A program made the translations under genes and the position numbers. Below, in pieces: positions 1 through 7,411 of a DNA stretch of 20,019 nt. The DNA is from UBA4582 sp047630175. GTDB lineage: Bacteria; Pseudomonadota; Gammaproteobacteria; Pseudomonadales; Azotimanducaceae. Within the stretch, counting starts at the first letter, position 1. Every line of letters starts with the position of its first letter. Location: contig JBLHVI010000053.1 in assembly GCA_047630175.1 (NCBI GenBank), positions 1-20,019 of the forward strand, written 5' to 3'. The notes under the pieces are model-generated. The model did not search any database. It had not been told where the DNA came from and saw only the letters and a program-made list of their open reading frames with translations.

Positions 1-69
1 GCCCGTGCCACGGCTAAGCAAACGTTCGCTGATCAACATAACTTAGTCATGATTCCGCGTTTTGAATAG
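1..69 (+). CDS. Possible C-terminal tail of a gene entering from the left
   Basis: Frame 1 is open from the first base and gives 22 residues ending in LVMIPRFE before a TAG stop at 67-69. The composition looks protein-like, and a weak hairpin plus a T-run follows at 141-160, as expected after a plus-strand gene. The piece is too short to assign to a family. It could also be a chance open frame. Confidence 0.3.
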   Translation, partial: ARATAKQTFADQHNLVMIPRFE

Positions 70-140
70 ACCACAGCGGGCGATCTTTACCGTTTAGCGT
101 AGTGAACTGTATGGACTTTGCAATACACCCGACTATGCCT

Positions 141-160
141 GCCCGACTTCGGCTTTTTTT
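141..160 (+). terminator. Weak possible intrinsic terminator
   Basis: A short CCG/CGG stem (143-145 with 150-152, loop ACTT) is followed directly by seven T residues (154-160). The stem is only three to four pairs, so this is a weak candidate. Its position suits termination of a plus-strand gene ending at 69, 20 bases before the convergent gene ending at 181. Confidence 0.3.
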
Positions 161-180
161 ACTGTTATTCAGGTTTAACG

Positions 181-951
181 TCACGTTGAACTGGATTCAC
201 CGGTAAGCGCGTTCTCGAACCGTAACCGTGCGCCACAGACACTGACGCCATTATCCTGCCAGTCTAAACCCATAGCCACCGCCCGGACCTTAACCAGGCT
301 GATATCCTTGACGGCCAGGCAGAGGCCGCTGACGCCAGGTCCCCTACCGTCGGTGGCGCGTAAAAAATTAATCTGCCCATCAGTAAGAAGGATCACCGCC
401 CCATCGCCGCGGTGTTGCGCGGAACACATGAGGATAGTCGCCCATTGCTGTGCCAGTTGCTGAGGATCTTCGGATTGTATGTCCACAGCGCAGATAGTTT
501 GCGCATGAAGGGCTGCTTGAGCAACCCAATCGGGTCCGCCCCAGAGCCAAGACTCGGCAGGGTTCATCTGGTCTATAGAGACTATTGCCGCGCCGATATC
601 CTTTGGGTGCAAGTGAAAAGCCTTCACTTCCGCGCGGTCCACTTGCCAGATTTTACGCAGCTGTAACTCGGTCGTATGCACTTCATAGGGCACAATATCA
701 TCAACCTGAAGCAGCACCATGTAGCCACCATCACCACCGCGCGCAGCCAACAATCGCCCTGCCGCAGTCTCAGACCGCATGGGCGCGACGACTTCGAGGA
801 ACGTATCTCCGATACTCATTACCGAATTCTCTAATCCAAACTCGCCAACCCCTGGGTCGGAATAATCACGTTCGATACCGAGTAAACCAAATAACAGCTC
901 ACGAACGGGCAATAGTTCTTCAGCAACCAAGGCTACTTGTCGTAATCGCAT
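181..951 (-). CDS. Glyoxalase-like (VOC superfamily) protein, two modules
   Basis: This 256-residue protein has the pattern of a two-module glyoxalase-like fold. The first module (about 1-85) begins MRLRQVALVAEEL and carries a probable metal-ligand glutamate in FLEVVAP (E53). A histidine follows in HPKDIGA (H115), and a second module covers about 143-245. The open frame extends 18 codons further upstream, but ATG at 951 is preceded by GTGGAG at good spacing, so this start is preferred. There is no signal peptide, so it is probably cytosolic. The substrate cannot be read from sequence; relatives are annotated only as glyoxalase or bleomycin-resistance-like. It stands alone, divergent from the methyltransferase-like gene at 1074, with 122 bp of shared upstream DNA. 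Confidence 0.75.
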   Translation of the reverse strand: MRLRQVALVAEELLPVRELLFGLLGIERDYSDPGVGEFGLENSVMSIGDTFLEVVAPMRSETAAGRLLAARGGDGGYMVLLQVDDIVPYEVHTTELQLRKIWQVDRAEVKAFHLHPKDIGAAIVSIDQMNPAESWLWGGPDWVAQAALHAQTICAVDIQSEDPQQLAQQWATILMCSAQHRGDGAVILLTDGQINFLRATDGRGPGVSGLCLAVKDISLVKVRAVAMGLDWQDNGVSVCGARLRFENALTGESSST

Positions 952-971
952 ACGAGACTCCACAAAGGCAA

Positions 972-1029
972 CACCAACCTGCAGGATAGCAGCTGCACCA
1001 AACAATTATCACGGTTGGTGAGTTGCTAT
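972..1029. promoter_or_regulatory. Two interleaved inverted repeats in the divergent promoter region
   Basis: CACCAACC at 972-979 is the exact reverse complement of GGTTGGTG at 1013-1020. ATAGCA at 986-991 is the exact reverse complement of TGCTAT at 1024-1029. The pairs interleave between two divergent genes. This arrangement suits a looping or two-site operator, but no regulator is encoded beside it. The regulatory role is inference. Confidence 0.35.
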
Positions 1030-1044
1030 TGATGCAGGTATGAT
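1015..1044 (+). promoter_or_regulatory. Candidate sigma70 promoter of the methyltransferase-like gene
   Basis: TTGGTG (1015-1020) and TATGAT (1039-1044) are separated by 18 bp. The -10 matches consensus at 5 of 6 positions and the -35 is weaker. Transcription would start near 1051, about 23 bases before the ATG at 1074. The -35 overlaps the right arm of the inverted repeat at 1013-1020, so a protein bound there would occlude the promoter. Confidence 0.45.
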
Positions 1045-1073
1045 AAACCAACCCTATACACGAGACAAAGTTG

Positions 1074-1841
1074 ATGAGATTTATACCGGGATTACTCGCC
1101 GCTTGCATGACCCTAGCTACACTGACAACTGCCGGAGCGGCAGATGACATCAGCGCGACAGAACAAAAAATCAGTGATGCAATCAACCACGAACGGCGCT
1201 CTGAGAGTGACGTTGCACGCGACAAAAACCGCAAGCCGCTCGACACCCTGAAGTTCTTTCAACTAAGAGATGACATGAAAGTGCTTGAGATTTTGCCCGG
1301 CGGCGGCTGGTACACCACGATCCTCGGACCGGTACTCGAAGAAAAAGGCAAGCTGTATATCTCCATTGGCGCCGAGCGTGCGGGTGAAGCACTCGTCGGC
1401 CAGCCTGGTTTTGATAGCCTAGAGGTTATTCCTTTCGATCGCAGCAACTTTTCCCGTGAAGAAGGCGTGAGAGGCTCGACGGTGCCCGCATTCAGTTTTG
1501 GGGTAAAGCGCCTAGACATGGTCCTGACATTTAGGAATTTGCATAACTTTAGCGAGCAAGGCCGCGCTAACATCGACAAGGCGGTGTTCGAGGCACTGAA
1601 ATCAGGGGGCATTTATGGTGTTGTCGATCATACCAAACGACACATGCAACCCAGTAGTGATGAACTAGGACGCCGTATGGACCCCGTCACTGTGATCAAA
1701 GAAGTTCAAGCTGCCGGTTTCGAGTTTGTCGACTTTAGTCCCCTGCATTTTCGTCTTGATGACGAACTGCGTTACGAAGTTGGCCGCAAGACAGTTACCG
1801 GTAATAGTGACCGATTTACCCTGCTGTTTAAAAAGCCTTAA
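1074..1841 (+). CDS. Exported protein with class I SAM-methyltransferase fold (COG4798-like)
   Basis: The 255-residue product starts with a hydrophobic segment ending near TTAGAAD, which reads as a Sec signal peptide cleaved about residue 22. Then come the RRSESDVARDKNRKP region and the glycine-rich SAM-binding-like loop LEILPGGGWYT (71-81). An acidic beta4-like strand, DMVLTFRNLHN (148-158), follows. These match the predicted methyltransferase family COG4798, whose members are usually predicted to be exported. TTG at 1071 is possible, but the adjacent ATG at 1074 is more likely. Enzymatic activity is unproven for the family, and SAM is not a known periplasmic metabolite, so it may bind another ligand. 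It is a single-gene unit; a strong hairpin follows at 1874-1904. Confidence 0.8.
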   Translation: MRFIPGLLAACMTLATLTTAGAADDISATEQKISDAINHERRSESDVARDKNRKPLDTLKFFQLRDDMKVLEILPGGGWYTTILGPVLEEKGKLYISIGAERAGEALVGQPGFDSLEVIPFDRSNFSREEGVRGSTVPAFSFGVKRLDMVLTFRNLHNFSEQGRANIDKAVFEALKSGGIYGVVDHTKRHMQPSSDELGRRMDPVTVIKEVQAAGFEFVDFSPLHFRLDDELRYEVGRKTVTGNSDRFTLLFKKP

Positions 1842-1873
1842 GGCAGCTTAATAAGAAGTTTTAGCCATACGCT

Positions 1874-1904
1874 TGCGAGAGGCGCGTGATTAACGCGTCT
1901 CGCA
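1874..1904. repeat. Strong stem-loop after the methyltransferase-like gene
   Basis: TGCGAGA (1874-1880) pairs with TCTCGCA (1898-1904), and the inner CGCGT (1883-1887) pairs with ACGCG (1893-1897). The loop is GATTA and the left side has a two-base GG bulge, giving a 12-bp stem. There is no T-run on either side, so it is not a standard intrinsic terminator. It may protect the 3' end of the upstream transcript. Confidence 0.5.
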
Positions 1905-2076
1905 GGTATTAGCAGGGCTTCGTCGAAACGCAAATCAACGGCTAAGTGCTTACGTATTATTCTGTGCTCGCGTGAATTAAATCGCAGTATAACCCCCGCC
2001 GGCGCATAAGTTCCTAGCCGCCGCCCTCAGCTTTTATTAAACTCGTTCATCGCAATTTCAGCTCCGGTATAAACCC

Positions 2077-3306
2077 ATGAAGCAAACCTCGTTTGACAAG
2101 GCTAAGATCAAAATATTGTTGCTTGAAGGCGTGCATCAGTCAGCCATACAGACTTTCACAGATGCAGGCTACGAGCAGATCCAAACTCATACCGGTGCGC
2201 TGAGCCACGAAGACTTGATTCGCGAAATCAAGGGTGCTCACTTTGTCGGAATTCGGTCTCGTACTCAGCTCAATGCTGAGGTACTTGCCGCGGCAAATAA
2301 ACTGATCGCCGTAGGTTGTTTTTGTATTGGCACCAATCAAGTCGACCTGTTAGCTGCGTTGACCCGCGGTATCGCGGTTTTCAACGCACCCTTCTCTAAC
2401 ACCCGTAGCGTTGCCGAACTCGTCATTGCTGAAGCCATTCTGCTACTGCGAGGCATTCCCGAAAAAAATGCTATGGCGCATCAAGGTGGCTGGCTGAAAA
2501 GCGCTAAAGATTCTTACGAGATTCGCGGCAAGACCCTCGGTATTATTGGTTATGGCAACATTGGCACTCAAATAAGCGTGCTCGCCGAGGCTATGGGCAT
2601 GCGTGTACTCTTCCATGACACCGTCAACAAATTACCACTCGGTAACGCGACGCAGACTAGCAACCTCAAGGAGCTTCTTGAGGCCAGTGATGTCGTCACA
2701 CTGCATGTTCCTGAAGATGCCAATACACGCTGGATGATAGCAGCGGAGCAGTTACAACAGATGAAGCCCGGCGCTGTACTCATCAACGCTTCTCGAGGAA
2801 CGGTGGTAGACATCGACGCGTTAGCAGATGCCCTTCGTACCAAACACTTGGCAGGTGCGGCTATTGACGTCTATCCAAAAGAGCCTCGATCAGCCAGCGA
2901 AGCGTTTGAGTCGCCGCTGCAAGCGTTTGAGAATTGTATTCTTACACCCCATGTAGGCGGCAGCACCATGGAAGCGCAGGAGAAAATCGGCATCGAAGTG
3001 GCTGAAAAACTTATCAAATTTTCAGATAACGGCAGTAGCCTGTCGAGCGTAAACTTCCCAGAAGTGACATTACCAGCCCACCCTGGTAGCCATAGGATTC
3101 TGCATGTTCATCAAAATATCCCGGGCATCATGATGCAAATAAACCAATTTTTCTCGAGTCATGATATTAATATTCGCGCCCAGTACCTGCAAACAGTTCA
3201 GGACATTGGCTATGTCGTTACCGACATTGACCAAGATGATAGCGGCTTGGCGCTGGCGAAGTTAGGAGAAATCGAAGGCACGTTACGCGCAAGGCGTTTG
3301 TTTTAG
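2077..3306 (+). CDS. serA: D-3-phosphoglycerate dehydrogenase
   Basis: This enzyme oxidises 3-phosphoglycerate to 3-phosphohydroxypyruvate with NAD, the first committed step of serine synthesis, in the cytosol. The 409 residues are close to the 410 of E. coli SerA, with matching blocks throughout: CFCIGTNQVDL (81-91), FNAPFSNTRSVAELVI (102-117) and the NAD loop GYGNIG (158-163). Catalytic R240, E269 and H292 are all present. The C-terminal ACT domain (about 337-409) includes HQNIPG and NIRAQYLQT. In E. coli this domain binds serine for feedback inhibition, so allostery is likely here. ATG at 2077 fits the family N-terminus although no strong ribosome binding site is visible. It is a single gene, convergent with the acetyltransferase ending at 3422. 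Confidence 0.97.
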   Translation: MKQTSFDKAKIKILLLEGVHQSAIQTFTDAGYEQIQTHTGALSHEDLIREIKGAHFVGIRSRTQLNAEVLAAANKLIAVGCFCIGTNQVDLLAALTRGIAVFNAPFSNTRSVAELVIAEAILLLRGIPEKNAMAHQGGWLKSAKDSYEIRGKTLGIIGYGNIGTQISVLAEAMGMRVLFHDTVNKLPLGNATQTSNLKELLEASDVVTLHVPEDANTRWMIAAEQLQQMKPGAVLINASRGTVVDIDALADALRTKHLAGAAIDVYPKEPRSASEAFESPLQAFENCILTPHVGGSTMEAQEKIGIEVAEKLIKFSDNGSSLSSVNFPEVTLPAHPGSHRILHVHQNIPGIMMQINQFFSSHDINIRAQYLQTVQDIGYVVTDIDQDDSGLALAKLGEIEGTLRARRLF

Positions 3307-3330
3307 ACCTGTTTTTTAGACCTGTTTTTT
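3305..3330 (+). repeat. 13-bp tandem duplication with T-runs at the serA stop
   Basis: AGACCTGTTTTTT occurs twice in tandem (3305-3317 and 3318-3330). The first copy contains the last two bases of the serA TAG stop. Both copies end in six T residues, but neither is preceded by a clear stem, so terminator function is uncertain. It looks like a small slippage duplication. Confidence 0.6.
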
Positions 3331-3397
3331 AGCCCCAGCAGTTTAGCAAACGGACTGTAATTCGGCCAACAGTGGGTCCGCCTGCATTATCACTTAG

Positions 3398-3418
3398 GTC
3401 GCGGGCGCCGCCCACGAC
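3398..3418. repeat. GC-rich hairpin between convergent genes
   Basis: GTCG (3398-3401) pairs with CGAC (3415-3418) and GGGC (3403-3406) with GCCC (3410-3413), with one C/A mismatch and a three-base loop. It lies between serA and the convergent acetyltransferase. No T-run follows on either strand, so it may slow transcription or shield transcript ends but is not a canonical terminator. Confidence 0.4.
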
Positions 3419-3421
3419 TTG

Positions 3422-3928
3422 CTACTTATTTGACGCAGCGTCTAGCTCTTTCACCAGCAGGGCCACTTCTTTGGTGCCTTGTGTTGTTTGCTGGGTACCC
3501 ACCTGCGTGAAACCAAGCTGTTGATGCAACGCAAGGGAGTCTGGGTTCGGTGGCTGCAGGTTTACTTCACAACACAATCGCGCGCACCCTGCCTGTTGAG
3601 CCCGCACGATAAGGTCGGCATAGATCAGACGAGCAATGCCGCGGCGACGAAAGTCGGGGTGTACCATGATACGGTCGATGTACAGAAATTTTTCCGAGTG
3701 TTCGCTGAACCATGTGTAATTAGGCGAATCGTAATCTGCGCCGACCCCCAAGGCGATGACAAAACCCGCCAATTGACGATCATCGGTGACCTTAAAAAAC
3801 GCCACGGCCTGATCGAGGAATCTAGCCATCTGTGCGCCATCAATATCGTTTACATGGGGCACGCTATGCGCATTGAGGGCCAGTAAGTCTGGAAAATCAG
3901 CTGTACTCACCTGTGCTATCGTCAACAT
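3422..3928 (-). CDS. GNAT-family N-acetyltransferase (COG3818-like)
   Basis: This 168-residue cytosolic protein has the GNAT acetyl-CoA site. Motif A reads IDRIMVHPDFRRRGIARLIY (84-103), with R/Q-x-x-G-x-A in RRRGIA. It is followed by CCEVNLQPPNPDSLALHQQLGF-type motif B (about 119-140). Family knowledge gives acetyl transfer to an amine; the substrate is unknown. The start is the ATG at 3928, two bases after the stop of the DUF481 gene (3931), with an AGG just upstream inside that gene. The two genes are therefore almost certainly co-transcribed and translationally coupled. The pairing with an outer-membrane protein has no obvious functional explanation. Confidence 0.85.
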   Translation of the reverse strand: MLTIAQVSTADFPDLLALNAHSVPHVNDIDGAQMARFLDQAVAFFKVTDDRQLAGFVIALGVGADYDSPNYTWFSEHSEKFLYIDRIMVHPDFRRRGIARLIYADLIVRAQQAGCARLCCEVNLQPPNPDSLALHQQLGFTQVGTQQTTQGTKEVALLVKELDAASNK

Positions 3929-3930
3929 AC

Positions 3931-4686
3931 CTAGAATCCGTAAACAAGCGTAACCGAGGTTTCAGTATCAGTTTTTTTGCGGTCCACCGGGACGACGGTA
4001 TTATGCTTCACAGTCAACGCTAGCTTCATGGCAAGACTACCGCGGATCGTCGCTTTGATAGACGAATCGGACCGAGATACCGTTGACTCACTACCAATCT
4101 CAGTACTCAGCTTCTGCTGAAAAACAGCATTGTCGCTGACATCCCAAAGATACAGAGCTGCCAGCCGAACAATCGGCTCCTCTTCTTTGTCACCCGAATC
4201 GAATTCACTAACGCGCATACCAATACCAGCATCGCCCGACAGACGCATTGTCGCTGTGGTAAATAGCAGCTGGGAATAACCGAGCGTCACGTCCGCCTGA
4301 TAATTAAAACCGCTGAGTCGGTCGTTATCATAGGAAACGCGGCCGAACATTGAGCGATCTTCGCCGAGTTTGTAGTCCCCTTGATAAAAGGCATACAACT
4401 TCTGTGCCGTGATTTCACCTTCCTGCGTCGCACGCAAGCTATCAAAATGAATATTATGCTTAACATTTTCCAGATTGGCGAGGGAGTCGGCGCGCAGCTT
4501 TAGGTTCTCTGTGTCTGTATTGCCGGTGGTACCGACAAATCCGAGCTCAATCTCGTTGGTCCAATCGAGCGTTTCTTCCTCCGCCATCGTGGAAAGTGGC
4601 ATCATCGCCATCACCAGTGAAAAAACGACAGCACTAAACGGCCCATCAACATTGCATCGGTTATTCCTTAACAAACTAACTAACAT
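3931..4686 (-). CDS. DUF481 outer-membrane beta-barrel protein (YdiY-like)
   Basis: The 251-residue product has a long N-terminal leader with a hydrophobic core (about 17-34) ending near STMAEEE, then a barrel-like sequence. It opens with the family signature WTNEIELGFVGTTGNTDT (about 42-59) and finishes with aromatic-ended strand TSVTLVYGF, typical of outer-membrane insertion by BAM. DUF481 proteins (COG3137) are called salt-induced outer-membrane proteins, but their role is unsettled. ATG at 4686 is preceded by AGGAGAAAACT, a strong ribosome binding site. It is first in a two-gene unit with the acetyltransferase. A plausible extended -10 lies at 4738-4746. Confidence 0.88.
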   Translation of the reverse strand: MLVSLLRNNRCNVDGPFSAVVFSLVMAMMPLSTMAEEETLDWTNEIELGFVGTTGNTDTENLKLRADSLANLENVKHNIHFDSLRATQEGEITAQKLYAFYQGDYKLGEDRSMFGRVSYDNDRLSGFNYQADVTLGYSQLLFTTATMRLSGDAGIGMRVSEFDSGDKEEEPIVRLAALYLWDVSDNAVFQQKLSTEIGSESTVSRSDSSIKATIRGSLAMKLALTVKHNTVVPVDRKKTDTETSVTLVYGF

Positions 4687-4737
4687 AGTTTTCTCCTGAG
4701 AGCGGCCATTAATCTATCGGACAAATTAAAGCCGCGC

Positions 4738-4746
4738 AGTATAGCA
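4738..4746 (-). promoter_or_regulatory. Candidate extended -10 promoter for the DUF481 gene
   Basis: On the minus strand TGCTATACT combines a TG dinucleotide with a TATACT hexamer (5 of 6 to consensus), about 50 bases before the ATG at 4686. No good -35 is seen 17 bp upstream, which is tolerable for an extended -10 promoter. Confidence 0.45.
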
Positions 4747-4861
4747 GAATACCCACATAGATCATCATGAAATTATGCGCATAGGCGTCCACGAATAGCC
4801 CTGTCATATGCGTGTAGCATTTACTTGTGCCGACGCAAGAACGTCTCGCACCACATCGTGG

Positions 4862-7273
4862 TTATAATAAACTCGCACTGACAGATACGGGCATAAGGTT
4901 CTTCACGGTGCGCTCAATCATCACGATCTCGCTCAGTACAGGATCGCGAATAAAAACCGCATCAATAGACTCGAGCGTCGTCATAGCGTCTTTAATCAAC
5001 AACGAGCGGGCTTGATTAATTGCCAGCATCCCTTTGTTGACCATCGCTTCACGACCCGACAGATTGGCCGACAGGGCTTCCATCTCGGCAAATAGCCGAG
5101 ATGCCATATCTGGCTGTCCCAGTCGGGTTGCTAGCCTAGCAAATTGGCTTAACATCATACCTCGCTTGCCTAAATCAAAAGTCTGTCGAACCTGAAGACT
5201 GTATTCCGCCAGCAGTAACTTGGCTTGTGGCAGACGGCCTTGGTAGGCAACATTAGTGATAAGACGTATGCCTAAACGGCTTTTCGTTGCTGCATCATCG
5301 ATCTGATCCATCACCGCTTGCGCCTGACGAAAAGCGTTCTCATCGAGAAGAGATTCAGCGATTGTGGCAAGTAGCTGTTGGCGGCCATGCCCATAAGTTG
5401 CATTATCAATGGCCAACAACGCGCCTTGCATATCACCCATATGACCTAACGCTAGGCTGATCTCGGCAAATGCCAAGGCACGCTGGCGGCCGCGCAGTTG
5501 TGTGGCCGCCAGCAGTTGGGCTTCAGCCAAAATCTCATTGGCGAGGGTTCTGTTGCGGGCAATCGCGTAGTGACGAGCCAACCGCGCAAAGGCAGCAATA
5601 CGCTGACTGATATCGGTGATGCTTGCCGCGTTCGATTGCGCCCGGCTGAACCACCGCGATCCGACTTCTTGATCGCCGTGCTGCACACTAGACACCGCCA
5701 ACCGCCCTGCTACCAGCGATATGGCATAAGGCTCATTGAGTTCCTCCAGCAAGGCCTCTACCCAGTCAATGGATTGCCGTGGTTGATCGCCAATACCCAT
5801 AGCGGCCAAGCGCTCACCTAACTGAAGAAGCAACATAGCCCGAGTATCAGCATCACTGACCCGTGCGATATCTATCTTTATCCGCATAACCGCTAAAGCT
5901 CTATCCATCTCGAGAGTGCCCGCCACGTCACGTTCCAGCATGGCCATTAAGGCGCGAATTTTGATCACCGGGTTCTTAATATTATCAAGCAACTCGGTGG
6001 CATCTCCTGGTCGACGATCACGCTGCAATAACGGCACTTGGCTGGCAAGAAATTCGTCCCATTCAATATCGGTACCAAGCGACTTCATCAGCTCAACGAT
6101 TTTCGAGCCATCCATTTTCTCGATAGCAGGCACGCGAGTTGCGGCGCCAACTGAGCTTCCTGGACGAACTATTTGATGCTGGCCGCCCAGCACCTCGAAT
6201 AACTGATCAGGGCCATGCACTAACAGGGGCGGCAATAACATCAGTCGCTCCTCAACATCTAGCACTGAAACGCCCACAAGCCCTTTGATACCGCCCAGAC
6301 CCCTAGTGTTGACAGCCAATGGCACGCTGCCCTCACCCCCTAAGGTCATGGCTTGTGGCTGCTGTGAGGCATTTTTGGCAAGTTTAAGAAACGGGGCAAT
6401 ATTCACGCCTTTCATGAGTTGCTCCGTGGCTCGGATAATTTCTGCTCGACCTGCACTGTTGCCCCTGATCTGTTGAGCAGCCTCAGTTATCGCCGTTAAC
6501 ATTTCGCCTTTACCCGCCTGGCTTAACTGCACAGCTGCGGTGACCACGGGTGTCATTGCTAAAACGGCTTCGCTGGAGGGGGCTGCAGCAAGCGCCGCTT
6601 GCTCACGGTCATGAACCCAATCATTGACCAAGAAAAAACCGACACCTGAGCATGTTAGTAAAAGCAACGCCACTGCTGCCGAGACTGAGAACGGATGGTC
6701 ACTATAAAACAGCCAGAATCTACCTGGCGGTTTGATGCCAAGTTCAAGCATGATCTCACGTTCAAGTTGCCGCAGTCGGTCAAGCTCGTCACGACGTTTC
6801 CTGTGCAACTGTGAGCTATCCTCGTTGAGTTGGGCGTCGCGCAACAAACGTCGCCGGATATCATCTTTTTCCTTCTCGTCCTTTAACCGCTCCTGCCACT
6901 TAGACAAAACGAGATCACACTTGGGACATTGCAGCAAAACCTCACCGAGCGGCAGATCTTCCTCGTGTTCGCAGGCTGGGCAGTAAAATAAATTAGTCGA
7001 CAGCGGTTTCGGCACCAGCGACAAATTCGCCTTATCGCCATCGCCGGGTTGTATATTGCAAGCACCACCACTATCCATGATTGCGCTGCGATAGCGCTCA
7101 GCAACATCGATCGGCACATTTTTCAGCAAGATAGTTGGCTTGTCAGTGGCATACCAGCCCGCAATTTTTGTTCGCTCAACTTTCAAGGTCGTGGCCAATT
7201 GATCAATCACCTGCTCTTTGCTGGCACTGGCTTGTACAGTAGGAAAGAAAACTAAATTGAAGGCATCAGACAT
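4862..7273 (-). CDS. Large single-pass membrane protein with zinc ribbon and helical repeats
   Basis: The function is not recognised. The 803 residues fall into parts. An N-terminal alpha/beta module (about 5-75) contains FNLVFFPTV, ILLKNVPIDVAERY and ACNIQP; similar unnamed modules occur in other gammaproteobacterial membrane proteins. A zinc ribbon has CxxC pairs at C98/C101 and C116/C119. A charged, probably coiled-coil segment spans 120-178, and one transmembrane helix lies at about 196-216. The C-terminus (about 250-790) is nearly all helical. Repeating alanine- and leucine-rich pairs at roughly 520-760 look TPR-like. With no signal peptide, the ribbon is probably cytosolic and the repeat domain periplasmic. 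The gene lies 138 bp after ilvY on the same strand, and no clear ribosome binding site precedes ATG 7273. Confidence 0.8.
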   Translation of the reverse strand: MSDAFNLVFFPTVQASASKEQVIDQLATTLKVERTKIAGWYATDKPTILLKNVPIDVAERYRSAIMDSGGACNIQPGDGDKANLSLVPKPLSTNLFYCPACEHEEDLPLGEVLLQCPKCDLVLSKWQERLKDEKEKDDIRRRLLRDAQLNEDSSQLHRKRRDELDRLRQLEREIMLELGIKPPGRFWLFYSDHPFSVSAAVALLLLTCSGVGFFLVNDWVHDREQAALAAAPSSEAVLAMTPVVTAAVQLSQAGKGEMLTAITEAAQQIRGNSAGRAEIIRATEQLMKGVNIAPFLKLAKNASQQPQAMTLGGEGSVPLAVNTRGLGGIKGLVGVSVLDVEERLMLLPPLLVHGPDQLFEVLGGQHQIVRPGSSVGAATRVPAIEKMDGSKIVELMKSLGTDIEWDEFLASQVPLLQRDRRPGDATELLDNIKNPVIKIRALMAMLERDVAGTLEMDRALAVMRIKIDIARVSDADTRAMLLLQLGERLAAMGIGDQPRQSIDWVEALLEELNEPYAISLVAGRLAVSSVQHGDQEVGSRWFSRAQSNAASITDISQRIAAFARLARHYAIARNRTLANEILAEAQLLAATQLRGRQRALAFAEISLALGHMGDMQGALLAIDNATYGHGRQQLLATIAESLLDENAFRQAQAVMDQIDDAATKSRLGIRLITNVAYQGRLPQAKLLLAEYSLQVRQTFDLGKRGMMLSQFARLATRLGQPDMASRLFAEMEALSANLSGREAMVNKGMLAINQARSLLIKDAMTTLESIDAVFIRDPVLSEIVMIERTVKNLMPVSVSASLL

Positions 7274-7411
7274 ACAGGCTATGGTTCCGAATAACGCTTA
7301 AAGTTTATTTGTGGTGCGTGCCATTTGAAGGGGCTAGACCGCAAAGGTTCTAGTGTAGCGAGATCGCTTGTAGATGCAATCAGCCCGGCTCTCAGCGAAT
7401 CCGTAGAATCG

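Noticed and set aside
585..989. 134-codon plus-strand frame opposite the glyoxalase-like gene
   Set aside because: The composition is rich in H, R and Q, as expected from the complement of the real gene, and there is no ribosome binding site.
2068..2073. TATAAA just before serA as a -10 element
   Set aside because: It is three bases from the ATG, so transcription would start inside the coding sequence.
3479..3886. 135-codon plus-strand frame opposite the acetyltransferase
   Set aside because: The opposite strand carries clear GNAT motifs across the same bases; this frame shows none.
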